Of a stretch of 64,000 nucleotides of DNA, positions 11,035-22,339 are shown piece by piece; positions within the stretch are counted from its first letter, which is position 1, and each line of letters opens with the position of its first letter. The translations under genes and the position numbers were made by a program. Source of the DNA: Bigelowiella natans CCMP2755. Its lineage: Eukaryota > Cercozoa > Chlorarachniophyceae. The notes beneath the pieces were generated by a model. It was not told the DNA's origin and searched no databases. It saw only the letters and a program-made list of their open reading frames with translations. Where the stretch lies: contig ADNK01001110.1 of assembly GCA_000320545.1 (NCBI GenBank), forward strand, positions 1 through 64,000, given 5' to 3'.

Positions 11035-12166
11035 TGCCTGGTGGTATCAATGGCAATGCAATCAGAAACACAGATAAGGATGCGAGGAGAGTAGCTGTGC
11101 CCATGCGCCTTTTCGATCCAACACATCGCTCCTTCCCAGCCCTCAATCGCGTTTTTCTTCCGTCTACCCAACTCACTCAACGACAGATGCTAGCCTCATC
11201 ATGGTGTCTCACCTGCAAGAAGTTTCTTCTTTGTAGCCTGAGTTTTTGACTTGTGTGTGTTACCGAGTCCTCTGAGCTGCTCCTGCATCGCAGTATCACG
11301 AGGTGGGGGGGGGGGGGGGGGAGTTGAAAGCGAGGTAAGCGAAGGATTTCTACAATTTAATAAGCTGCTATCGGCTTTGGAAAGGAAGAGGGCTGTTATG
11401 GTAACCTTTGGGAGGAGGAAGAGGAGAATTCCTTATGGAAGGCGTTCGTATGCCTGCTTCTGAGTCTATTAAGTCCTAGAGCATGCCTACATGCACAAAC
11501 CATGAGCTCAGGCTGTTACTATCACTTGCAGTGAGAAGCGTGGTGGCTACCAACCTAGTTGGCAATATGCCCAGTGTCTTCCTCTGCACGCGGCTGGCTC
11601 CTGAATAAATGCGCAAGTGCCGCTAAGATACTATCTTAACCACGAAGAAGATTCTGGGACAAACTATTTCTAACTTCGTTTCCCTCACCCCGACCCCTGT
11701 TTTGTGCTGACAGTGCATAAATACCGGAGGAGGTCTGGAAGACCAGCAAGAGAGCCAGAAGCCTGGGAACCATCTTCTGAAAGAAGTGATATTCTGAATA
11801 ACTTCGTGGGAAAGGTTACGAGGCGGAAGGGTAGAGGGTAGGAGGTAGGGGGTACGGAGGGGAGGGGCACGTCTACCACAGCGTAGTTTCAGAATCAACT
11901 CTGGACGGAAACGCCCTGAAGATCGTGGCAGAAGCCTTCCATTTCTTATTGAGTCAACTAAAATACGATGTCGCACCAATTATACGACATGCTTCTTTGA
12001 CCTAGGATGGCTGTTTGCTTCCCGCGAGGGGAGTAAGTCTTGCTTTGGAGAGATTGGGCTAGATTTCATCGGAGAGACTTCGTACTATTCCTGTCTCTGT
12101 TTTCAACCGATAATAGACAACTTTATGTCCTGAAAACATCCTATCAAGACGTGAACAGGATCTCCG
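11035..12166. other. Shared spacer between divergent WW-domain and hydroxylase genes
   Basis: Both neighbouring genes read outward from this interval, so it should hold both promoters. I recognise no TATA box or known element. It contains a G run near 11305 and no supported gene. Confidence 0.5.
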
Positions 12167-14146
12167 ATGCTGGCGAGTAGACGGCTACCCCCTCCCTCAC
12201 TCCTAGCGCTGCTCGCCCTCGGCTATGTGCTATCTGAACTCTTTAGCGGCCAGCAAAGGACTATCAGGGAGAGAGTGTTGGGGAGATACACGCCGTTATC
12301 GTCCGTGAGGACCCGTGATAGCGCAGGAAAGGTCGGAGGAATGAAGTACCCTACTAATCGTAGACAGAATTGCCCAATGGCAGCGAAGGGCTTTGGGGGA
12401 AGTGACGAAGTCCAACCCTCGACAGGGGGGCGGTCAGCTAGGAAAGAAAGACGTGATGCCGTGAAGGGTGCGAAGAAAGAGCAGCAGAAGAGCTTGAAGC
12501 AAAGGAAGGTACTCGATCAGGCCAGGGAAAAGGCCAAGGCAATCGTCAGTGAAATCGATACGGACAGTGACTCGTCGACTGACTTCTTTGTACGTACTTC
12601 TCGCTGATCACTACCTTATAGTATTGATCTAGAAGTCACCACCTGAATTGAGCGTGCCTGTTCCCAACATACATGTGTCTCTTGTCAGTGGAAAATCATC
12701 CCAGCACTACTTGATACGGAGTTTAAGAGGTTAGCCTTGATATATGCTGAAGATCGTTGAGGAGATAAGAGGGGAGAAAGGAAGGAGGGGAGAAGGATGG
12801 AAGGCGCTCTGTGATATGTTCGTTGTTGCCCTGCATGATGTTTTTGCAGCACGAATTAATGCGCGCGAGGAGTAGTGCGAATTTGCTTCTTATGCAGCTA
12901 GCGGTTTTGTTCTCTGAACGACTCCCCCCCTCTTTTGCAGAAGTGAAATCTCACGCGTCCATGATTTTATCAAGATCTCCTCCGGTCATTTGCATCCCAT
13001 TCCCCCTTAATATATAATTTCTCGCCACCACGGACCTGGCTCGAGCGCCATCATTGCTAGGCTGTGTGTGGAGGAGAAGTAGCAGCCCCCGTCCACTCCT
13101 CACCCCCTTCATCTTTCTATTTATGACATTCCGATAGGTGAGGAGAGTCTCCCCGAGGAGGTGTTAAAGGACACCCGACGACCCAATGACAATCTGCACG
13201 CGTATTTTCCCGGGATCGAGGCCCCTTCGCCGTTCCGCGACCCCTCTGCCTTCCCCTTCGTGGCCGAGATTACGAGCAATATCGCCGCTATTGAGGAGGA
13301 GTTTCGAAGCCTTGTGCGCGCCAATGCGACGCGGGTATTAGCCTGTGGAGATGTACCTCGGAGAGATCACCTCTCTGCCATGTCTTCATCATATCACTAC
13401 CAATCATGCTAAGAGAGGGCTGGTACCCCGCTCTCCTTCTCTTCTTCTTCCTCCTCCTTCTATCGGTCAATCAGGCACAATTCCGGTCGGTTACGAGCAT
13501 GAACTACAAGAACGGATGGAAGGTAGCTAGCACAGAAAGTAAAGACAACGAAAATAATTTATTCTTACTTTTATTAAAATATGGACAAGGAAAGGACAAG
13601 GAAACGAGACGATAAATGAACACACTGCATTATATTAATACTCTTTCTGTAACATCTGTTTTTCCTCATTGCTCTGCTACCGCTCCCTCTTCTTCTCCAT
13701 CGTTCTGTTTTCTGTACAAGCTTTCTCTATCCTTTTGGTCCTCCTTTGGACCTATTCTTCGTCACTTCCTTCCTCACCCCCGGCTGCTCTGTTCGTTTAA
13801 ATAATCAGACCCTTCCGCTGTATTACAACGGGAACACCATTCAAGGGTTCTTTCCACGAAGAAGAAGCACATATACGACATACTACTACGGGGGATAGTA
13901 TATAGCTACTTTTGTGACTCTTTCAATGTTCGTGTTGTTCTTTTATTCTCCTTCCCTTCTCCCGCCCTTTCATAATATGTATATTCTGCCCTCCACTCCG
14001 TTCTCCTGTCCCCCCCTCCCCCCCTCCCCTACAAGATTCCCGTATGATCTTTGTCCGGTGACGGCCGATATTCTCTCTCGAGTCCCCGTCGCAGGCCGGA
14101 TTGCAGGTTCAAGCAAAGAGAGAAGAAAATAATATATGTACACACA

Positions 14147-14184
<38 letters not shown>

Positions 14185-14266
14185 TATATATATATATATA
14201 TATATATTAATATATATACATGAACCAATATCATTTCATATGTAAACCTCGGAGTGGTGTGCGTGT

Positions 14267-14297
<31 letters not shown>

Positions 14298-15125
14298 GTG
14301 CATATAGGATTCAACCGTCAATCTCCAGAGTCTGGAATTCCCAGGTGTGCTTATTATTGATTTGCACCACGTCTACTATTGAATCTTCTCACGCCCTAGT
14401 ATTCCACCTCCTCTTCCCTCCGATCTCCTTCCTTTTGTTTATACGAAGGCACACGGATGGAAATAACATGTGGCTAACGTGCCAGGTTCGTCATCATGTG
14501 TGTGAGAGGGGGGGGGGGGGTATGTACGTTCGGATTATCTGTTTTCAAGAAAAGCTTTGTCTCTTCTCCTCCCTCCTCCCTCCCTCCCTCTCTCTCTCTG
14601 CTACATCTCCGTACACTCTTCTTTCGTTTGCAGCTTTTTCACTTACCTGAGCATTGAAAAATCAAATGAGTAGGTCGGAATCAGCATTCCTGAGAATGGC
14701 GAGAGCTGGATAGAAGTAAAGAAGAAAAAGAAAGACTAGGGGGTGGGGGTGGGGAGGAGGAGGTGGAAACAGCACGAACATACCGACAATGTGAAAGGGA
14801 CGATCGCTTATCAATGTGTATAGCATCCAAGAATTGAACAAGGAATTAAGTGAAAAACTGTCTGAACAGGTTGGCGGAGTAAAGAATACGTATCAATACG
14901 GACAGCCGGTTGTTTGCACCCCCCCTCCCCCCCCCCTCCCCTAAAGATTATGTCGTGGAAGTCATTGAGTTTTTAGACGTAAATGGCCATCTTTCCTCAC
15001 GCTTTCTGGTTGTGCTTTCGCCTGATTGTTCAGCTGGTTTACGACACGACGTTTCCTCACGAAACCTTCAATTCTGCCACGGACGAAGATCGCGTGGTGC
15101 GTAATGATGTATATTTTGTCGTTCT

Positions 15126-15163
<38 letters not shown>

Positions 15164-15342
15164 GTTCCATAAGAAGGTCGCAACGAATGGGCGAAAGCTG
15201 ATGACTAAGATTTGTGCAGGTTCTCCACATAGACTTCTGGAACTTCAACGCCCTGAGCAAAGTAGAGATAGCGGCGCTGCAGAGGCTGTATGAACATCGA
15301 CAAAAATATTTGGAGGCCGAGGGAATACCGCAGTCTTTATAA
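12167..15342 (+). CDS. Aspartyl/asparaginyl beta-hydroxylase-like 2-oxoglutarate dioxygenase, multi-exon
   Basis: It probably hydroxylates Asp or Asn side chains, with Fe(II) and 2-oxoglutarate as cofactors. The first exon (12167-12589) has a hydrophobic N-terminal segment (LLALLALGYVLSEL) and a Lys/Glu-rich region, which fits a type II membrane or secretory protein. Later exons read as follows. About 13138 gives FPFVAEITSNIAAIEEEF. About 13470-13530 gives NYKNGWK, and 13811 gives LPLYYNGNTIQG. About 14033 gives FPYDLCPVTADILSRVP, 14310 gives FNRQSPESGIP, and 14447 gives HTDGNNMWLTCQ. About 14672 gives VGISIPENGESWIE, 14871 gives VGGVKNTYQYGQP, 15031 gives VYDTTFPHETF, and 15221 runs to TAA 15342. 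The iron ligands His, Asp (HTD) and His (FPHE) and the later Arg (DEDRVV) are all present. Every join from WKT onward keeps phase. The link between the first two exons is not resolved and may need another exon. Confidence 0.85.
14147..14297. repeat. (CA)n, (TA)n and (GT)n microsatellites in one intron
   Basis: Three dinucleotide runs lie between the RIAG donor (about 14116) and the next acceptor (about 14309) of the hydroxylase gene. Confidence 0.9.
15130..15161. repeat. (TC)n microsatellite in the last hydroxylase intron
   Basis: A pure TC run lies between the exon ending DEDRVV and the final exon. Confidence 0.9.
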
Positions 15343-16392
15343 TCCCAGCCGTGTGACTAGCGGCATTATACTAGCAACAAGTTTGTGTATGAATGCGAAA
15401 TTGACTAAAAAATGCATATCACGAGACCGTAAATAAGGCTGAATTCATGGCCTAAATTCGTCGAATCAGAGGCTAAGTGGTCGACGCGCGCATCTGATAC
15501 ACATTGTCTGTTGATACACACTACAGTATCTGCAATAGAATCTTGCATTTTACTCTTGCTATTGTATCGGTACGCTTTCCCAGCTAGAAGCGCTGGCTAG
15601 CTGGGCATTGCAAGACTTACGCCGCCATGCACATGCACGACCGGCGCCCATTCTAGATATCGCTGTAAACATGTCCACAGTCAGATCATGAATGAGGCAA
15701 ACTAGCATAATACTATTACTATGATATTTCAACAATCGGCATTTGCGTGATGTGCCACGACATGAACCGCATCAATTACAAAATGGGGGTGTGGCTGTGT
15801 ATCTCGGCGTCTTCTAAGCGACACAAGAAGGTGCTTCCCCCCCCCCCCCCAGAATTGATTAGATATTAGCTGATCCTACGACAAGTAATCGTCGGGAGCG
15901 CCATGTTCGGATCAACTTTATGAGATCCAGCGCATCTCCGCTTCACTCCAGCCGCTGAGGACATACTTAGATGCTGACTACACATCGTAGCATTTTAGCT
16001 AAATGTCACAGAGGATCATCCATGGATTTATGTATGTCTAGAGAGTTAAATAAGTGATGAAACATCGGAGACGCGACATCCAACGGCTAAGATTGCGCTT
16101 GTTTGCTCTACAGATTTCACGATGCCACATGTAGCTATAGATCAGCATGTGCGCTGGATTCAACTAGATAGCACCTGAACATGTAAGCTACTACGTATGG
16201 GACAATGAACACGTTGCTACGCTGTACAATGAGTCTGATGAGGAGAGAGGAAGTGTAAATTAAATCGCTGCCGCACACTCCTCTTCCTAACGCTCTAACC
16301 TATCACCACATTTGAAATGTTATGTATAATTTTCTAAAATTTTGACTCGCAGAATGTTGTCACTTTATCAGTGGAATCCTCTAGTCTCATAA
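15343..16392. other. Convergent intergenic spacer
   Basis: It lies between the 3' ends of the hydroxylase and vWA-alpha-kinase genes. I see a C run at about 15836-15850 and nothing else recognisable. Confidence 0.5.
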
Positions 16393-18705
16393 TCAAGGCA
16401 ATCTATGTGTGAGCTTATTAGCCTTTGAATTCATCTTGAATTTGGGTTTTTCCAGGCCCAACAGTTTGCAGAACCTGCTGCACTTATGGGAATGGAAGAA
16501 TCTTTTCATGCCCTCTAGGCCTTTGTCCGTAGCTCCGTGTAAATGCCTTTTCCCGCTCTTTGAGTGGTAATGAATGCAAGGATCTGTAAGGAGGAAACCA
16601 TCATATCTGTTGTATGTGCCTTGCAAGTCGCAGACTAATTTCTTCCCCCCGGAGGCACAGTACGAAAAATGGGAGAAAGCTTGCGGTAATTCGTCAATGT
16701 CTTTTTCCTCCTCCGGAATGTTGTCGACGTATTTCAAGATGCTCTTCGAGACAGATCCATCATTGTTATTCCATTTGAGAAACTTACCTTCAAGAGTAGG
16801 TTCCAATAGCACCCAATTGTTGTATTCAGGCTCGTCAATGTGGTACACCTCGCAATCAAGGAATCGAATAATCCAGGATGGCTTTGATCCCAGCCTACGA
16901 TTAAAGGTTTTTGCAAACTTACCAGCCTCGATTTGGATTTTGAGACACTTTATTTGAAACTTTGAGGTTCCAAAGGTTTCCTCGTGTCGCCCTTCCTTGC
17001 ACACTAACCATGGCCCTTTCCTAATGTTAACCCCAGATTCTTTTTTAATACGGCAGGATCTGTACACATATCTCTCCATCCCTCTTGCAAAAGCAGTATA
17101 GTATGCAGCTATTCCAAGCTCCTCCCTGGGTTTAGTAATTGTCTTACGCGTGTCTATAAGTTCAAGACGATGACATTTATGATGACAATACCATCCATCT
17201 TCTCTAAACAATCCATTGCTTTTTGCCAGATCAATTTTCGCTTTCTGATCCACCTTCTTTTTCCTGTCTGTGAGACCTGACGAGCCTTCGGTGCGCAGCG
17301 TTGTCAGGGAGGTTGTGAGGGATGTGAGAGCTGTTTTTAAACCGCCAACCTGTAAGCCAAGCTTTTGAAAGGATCCGCGAGGAAGCTCGTTCGCCATTCG
17401 CCTCAGCACTCTGTACTTTAAATTCGGAGGGCCAAAAGCTACCGTCCCAATCATCATCCTGTCTCTTCCAAAGTAATCCCCAAGCTTTCGAACTCGCTTC
17501 AAAACCTCATTTTCAACATATTTCTTGACAGCACGGCGGCAAGCTATGACGTCCTCGCAATGATATGATGCTTCCCACTCTTGCCACACTTTGACTCCAT
17601 GTACACAATCTTCTAAGGTGTGATCGCTAGGTGCTCCATCGCTGAGGAAGACGAGGCATAGGCGGGTGGATTTGTGATAATCTGGAGAAAGGACCTTCAG
17701 CACCTTGTCCAGAGCGGGAAGGTAGTTTCCGTGGGATCTAGCTCTAGTTCTCTTGAGCTTCTCTAATACTCCCTGCAAATTGCTCTTCAAAGGCGTGCGT
17801 TCCAACACAACGCGCGCTTTATTCGACATCTGAATCAAGGAAACCACGGCTTCGGATTCCTGTGCAACTTTCAATTCCAACTGGGGCTTAAGAAACTCTG
17901 TTATAAGGCAATCGTAGACAGCTTCTGTTCGAGATTTATATCCAAGTACATCGCCTTTTCGCATGCTTCCACTATGATCTACAACGATCACGGTATGGCT
18001 TGAATAAGTCCCTGTACAGGGCTCAAGGTGTCGATCAATCACCACGCTGTCCTCATCATTTAAACGCCATGATGTAATCTCGTGCTTACTTGACTTATCC
18101 GTTACGAATACAACGCCTCTATATGTATACTTCCATCGAAGTTGGCCCTTCGGCCCTGGATTTGCTTCTTCTTTTCTTCCATATTTGACTGCAGCTTGTA
18201 GATCTTTGAATCCAATCCCGCGTTCTTGCCGTCGCTGGCGACCATGTGCGTGAGATATGACAGTGATATCTAAGGTTTTTAGGTCCTCTTCTTGTTTCAC
18301 TTCTCGTTCTTGTCTTCTTCGCTGACTCGAGGTCTTGATCTCATCAAGTATCTCCTTTTCGCGCACCTTTTTGCGAAAATAGGATACCATGGAAGGTGTT
18401 GTAAACTCGAGTTCTTGAAAGAGAGAAGACAGTTCGTCGACTGTGCCCTTTCGGAGAGTGTCATGAAGACGGTTATGAAGACGATTAAACTGGTGTTGCC
18501 CAGTTTCCGCAGATCTGATCAAACCCCGACTGTCGTATTTCCTTGTGAATCTATCGGGTGCTGGCTTGGATACTACATTTCTACTTCGAGCCTTAACGTC
18601 ATTTGAAAGCTCTGCGCCAATGATAGGGTCCGGCTCAATGAGTTCTATCCCACAATCAACACACGCACGGCGAATGATGTTGCCCACAGAAAGAATGATG
18701 CCCAT
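16393..18705 (-). CDS. vWA-alpha-kinase (VwkA-like atypical protein kinase)
   Basis: This is an atypical serine/threonine kinase of the MHCK/EF2K family joined to a von Willebrand A domain, as in Dictyostelium VwkA, which acts on myosin II and contractile-vacuole function. It is a single exon of 770 residues from the ATG at 18705; the open frame continues 12 codons upstream without another ATG. After a basic, helical N-terminus, the vWA domain (about residues 235-430) shows the MIDAS motif VVDHSGSM and a later LSDGAPSD. The C-terminal alpha-kinase (about residues 530-760) shows WVLLEPTLEGKFLKWNNN, AFSHFSYCASGGK, DLQGTY, LTDPCIH and the zinc-type end FFHSHKCSRFCKLLGL. The key catalytic and zinc residues look intact. 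The N-terminus is MGIILS, a possible myristoylation start. It lacks introns, unlike most neighbours. Confidence 0.9.
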   Translation of the reverse strand: MGIILSVGNIIRRACVDCGIELIEPDPIIGAELSNDVKARSRNVVSKPAPDRFTRKYDSRGLIRSAETGQHQFNRLHNRLHDTLRKGTVDELSSLFQELEFTTPSMVSYFRKKVREKEILDEIKTSSQRRRQEREVKQEEDLKTLDITVISHAHGRQRRQERGIGFKDLQAAVKYGRKEEANPGPKGQLRWKYTYRGVVFVTDKSSKHEITSWRLNDEDSVVIDRHLEPCTGTYSSHTVIVVDHSGSMRKGDVLGYKSRTEAVYDCLITEFLKPQLELKVAQESEAVVSLIQMSNKARVVLERTPLKSNLQGVLEKLKRTRARSHGNYLPALDKVLKVLSPDYHKSTRLCLVFLSDGAPSDHTLEDCVHGVKVWQEWEASYHCEDVIACRRAVKKYVENEVLKRVRKLGDYFGRDRMMIGTVAFGPPNLKYRVLRRMANELPRGSFQKLGLQVGGLKTALTSLTTSLTTLRTEGSSGLTDRKKKVDQKAKIDLAKSNGLFREDGWYCHHKCHRLELIDTRKTITKPREELGIAAYYTAFARGMERYVYRSCRIKKESGVNIRKGPWLVCKEGRHEETFGTSKFQIKCLKIQIEAGKFAKTFNRRLGSKPSWIIRFLDCEVYHIDEPEYNNWVLLEPTLEGKFLKWNNNDGSVSKSILKYVDNIPEEEKDIDELPQAFSHFSYCASGGKKLVCDLQGTYNRYDGFLLTDPCIHYHSKSGKRHLHGATDKGLEGMKRFFHSHKCSRFCKLLGLEKPKFKMNSKANKLTHRLP

Positions 18706-19576
18706 GCTTTCTACACAAATACCTTGGCAAGAGAACTTCAAGGCTAGCCCTCAGAAAAGGATGCGGCGTTCGTTGGAACAAGTCACCGACGAGTTCTCAT
18801 CGGAAACTAAGTGCCTTTTGGCCACTAAGTCAAGATTTGGTGGACGTTCTTGCCTGCGCTCGCTGCTGAGAATACTCGAATACGGAAACTTTACCATAAG
18901 CTTTGCTGTCTTCATGTATGAAATGGCCTATATTTTTTATCTAGTTATGACTTGAGGCTTTGCCGCAGTCGGAAAAGTCAACTTACCTGCTGGAAACAAT
19001 ATTGTCGCCAGGTAATAGTCATCGGGATGTTTGTTGCTTGTTGCGATTGCAATTGCAGCTTGGAAGAAAGAACCGCTATGATGTTCTTACTTCTTGTTTT
19101 CTCGGCGGGACTAGATCTACACTTTTTTTTTACATGTTTCTGGGAAACTGGTACCAAATAAAGATGGTTTTCCATGGTTTTTGACCAAAATAAAAAATCG
19201 GTTGAACCGATTTCTCGATTTTTTGAGAAATCCTAGGAAATCCAGGGAAATCCTACTGGAAATCCTAGGAAATCCTGGAAATCCGAAATCCTCATAGATC
19301 TAGGAAATTCCTCGTTTCGAGCTTTTGATCCAAACGAGGAATTTCTCGATTTGGAACACAAGCCAAGTTTGGGTAAAATTTATAAAATGCACCAAAACGC
19401 ACTGATTTCCGGCAAGATAAAAAATCATGCGGAATTTTACTACAAAGTCTTTCTGTGTTCTTCTAACTGACTAATAAGTATTTACAGCCGATGATATCTT
19501 AAAATATTAAGGAAAATGCAGCACAACACTAACAACAAAACAGCTGAGCAGACTGGGGTCGGAATAGCCGTTGCCA
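18706..19576. promoter_or_regulatory. Divergent spacer between alpha-kinase and LRR genes
   Basis: Both flanking genes start here and read outward, so the interval should contain both promoters. Its right part (19189-19350) carries a cluster of inverted repeats and GGAAATCC-type tandem words. No known promoter element was recognised. Confidence 0.5.
19189..19350. repeat. Array of perfect inverted repeats with GGAAATCC words
   Basis: Three perfect inverted repeats lie in 160 bases. The first is 19195-19213 (9-bp arms, 1-base centre). The second is 19209-19232 (8-bp arms). The third is 19304-19317 paired with 19332-19345 (14-bp arms). Between them the string GGAAATCC or AGGAAATCC recurs about five times. 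Possible roles are a protein-binding array, a foldback-element remnant or an RNA hairpin in a 5' UTR. Confidence 0.75.
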
Positions 19577-20899
19577 ATGGCGGACCGGGTTCGTCCTTTT
19601 CGACAGAGAGGAAGCGAGGGGTTGAGGGAAGAAGGAAAACTAAAATCCCCGTTTAACTTCAAGAGTTATACATAATAATTTGAACGTCCGGCTGAGGGTG
19701 TCTGGCAGATAAGGGGCTGCTGCGTGAGTTTTGTTGAAAGAATTCGTGATGTTCTGTACATATCGCTTCGTTCAGAATCTGGAGCTCGAAAGAAGCAATA
19801 TCAAAAGCTGGCCAAAAGACGGTATGCTTTAGAGCTAACCGAAATCCCTTTTCTGAACAATAGCTCGGTGAGCAGCCCAACAAAGAAAAGGCCACCAGAA
19901 GAGAACGTTATGACTAAGATCAGCACCGATTGCATAACAGGTTGTGAGTCGGATGATGAAGAGGGAAATGACATTCTCCTCGACGACGATGATGACGACA
20001 CGGAACCCTCCAACGGGGAGGGCATTCGAGAGGAAGAGGAGGAGAAGGCGCAGAATGGGGAGGCAGTATTAATGGATACCGGTAGTGACTGGAGGGGCAT
20101 GTTTTTGTTTTGTGCTTTTTGAGATCATATACGGAGATATTTAAGAGCGCCTCTAGATTTTTTAGCTATGGTTTTACATTCAACCAATGGAGCCACATAT
20201 AGTGCTATTTAAAAAAAACATCACAGTAAGCGTGTGAAATGCAATGTATTCTATCTTTCATACACACACACACGGACCATTCCTGTTACAATCAGCATCA
20301 CCAACACCAGCAGCAACCGCGAACCAAAAGCTGAATAAAAGGACTCCAATGCTACTCCGTAATCTTCAAAAGCTTAGAGAAAGCAAGGCAATGCAGAAGG
20401 CAAAAGATGACAAGTCGAAAAACAGAGAGGATGGAGCAAAAAACGATGAAAAATCTACTACAGCACCTTCAACCAGCGCTACTAGCGCAGGACTACTGGG
20501 TGAAAACAAAGGCGGTAGGACCAGCACCGTAACAGCCTCGGCCTCAGCTTCGAGTGACGCAAAAGCAACCAAGGCCACAAGCTCTACGACGCAGCTGCTG
20601 AAGGAGGATCGGAAGCATGTGGGCAGCGGCGTTGTAAAGATTGGTGGTGTGTCCTACGACCGGGATATGCTGCGTAGAGTGACAGAGCCTGGAGGGTTGA
20701 GCGTTGCCTCAGTGCGCACGCTTCTTCGGCTAGCAACGACTAGTGACATACGCGAGCGCACTTACGACCACATGGCCAAGATCTACGCTCTGCCGTCTCG
20801 ACTTTCAATCTCTGGAGACGACACTCTATTAAGGAACATCGGTCGAGAGGAGCAGGATAGCAAGTACCAAAGCAGTGTTGCGAGTCCTACCAAGGTGCG

Positions 20900-20936
<37 letters not shown>

Positions 20937-21683
20937 TCGGTGAACAAGGCCAGAACGGCACCTTGGCTCATACCGTCATCATCGGTGCTAGAGGGTGGCA
21001 GCAGCAGTAGTAGTTTCATCAACCGCAGGAAGCAGAAGGAGGAGGAGACCGAGGCAGAGACGAACCTTCTAGATCGGGCTCGCAAAATCGTCCGCGAAGC
21101 CCGCGCGGAGGCTCATGCAAAGGAGTCGTTGAGATCCGCACGAGGCGTAGGAGTCAGGAGGATTGGGATAAAGCAGGGAGGGCAAGCGTCGTTACTATCA
21201 TCATCGTTGCTGCAATCGTCATCATCATCGTCATCGTCTGTCGTCGTAAAGGAGGGAGACGAAGAGGAGAAGGAGCTGGAGGAGACCGCAAGGTTCTTGC
21301 TGCGGAAGGTCACGCCTGCGACGACGACGTTGGATCTCTCCGGGAGACTCTTGGGGGACGCACAGCTCAATGCGCTTATCAGGTACTGGCGGAAAGCTAA
21401 TCGCGTCTTCCAGCCTACGTGCAACTACCAACGGTTCTAAAACGCGCGCCAATATATGGGAAAATGCGTATCATGACTACTACTACTACTACTACTACTA
21501 CTACTGTCGTCATCAGGTACGGTTTGCTGCTCAGTCCTAGGGTCTCTGGCCTGCAGAGTCTATCACTGGACGGCAACGCTCTCTCTGGGAACAGCCTGCG
21601 GAAGCTGGTTCAGGCCTTGCGCGCGCTTCCGTGCCTCCGTCATCTCTCATTGAAGAGGTCCGGTTCTCTCTCTCTCTCTTTGT

Positions 21684-21730
<47 letters not shown>

Positions 21731-22297
21731 CGTCACAGCACCTGCTAAATGTCACAGAAGATTCATGTAGCCGGTTATTAAAAAGCTAGAGTCGTACATT
21801 AGGAACGGTCGAAACCACAGCCCCCGCAGAAATAATGATAAACGCACGTGATCAATGATAATCAGAAATTCTCTGGGAGCGAAGGGGCCGTCGCAGGCTC
21901 TCGATGAGTTCTTCAGAGCTGCCGGGTGCTCTCTGACCTTGCGCACACTCGATCTGGCTGGGAACCGTATCGGAACAAACGCGGCGGATGGACTGCGACA
22001 TATGCTGAGGTGCGGAGCGACAAGAATTCCACGTAGAATAGTGTTGCGATCCCGATGATGGCGGGGGCGGAGACGGTTTGCACTCCGCTGCGACATTCCC
22101 ATGCAGCCGACTGACCGCCGACATTTTCTTCCTCTTTCTCTCACAATTTGTGTTCTCCAAAGGTACGGCCGGCTTCGCAGCCTGCGGCTGGAGGGAAACC
22201 CTCTAGGCCTCAAGTGCCTCTGGGCGATCGTGGATGCCGTTCAAACGAATACTGCAGTTCTTGACGTAATAATCCTCTCCCCAACCCTCTCGCTTTC

Positions 22298-22339
<42 letters not shown>

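Noticed and set aside
10994-11176. Minus-strand frame with a signal-peptide-like start
   Set aside because: It ends at a stop in the wrong frame for the WW gene. It could only be used with a very short intron, so it is mentioned as a possible exon and not called.
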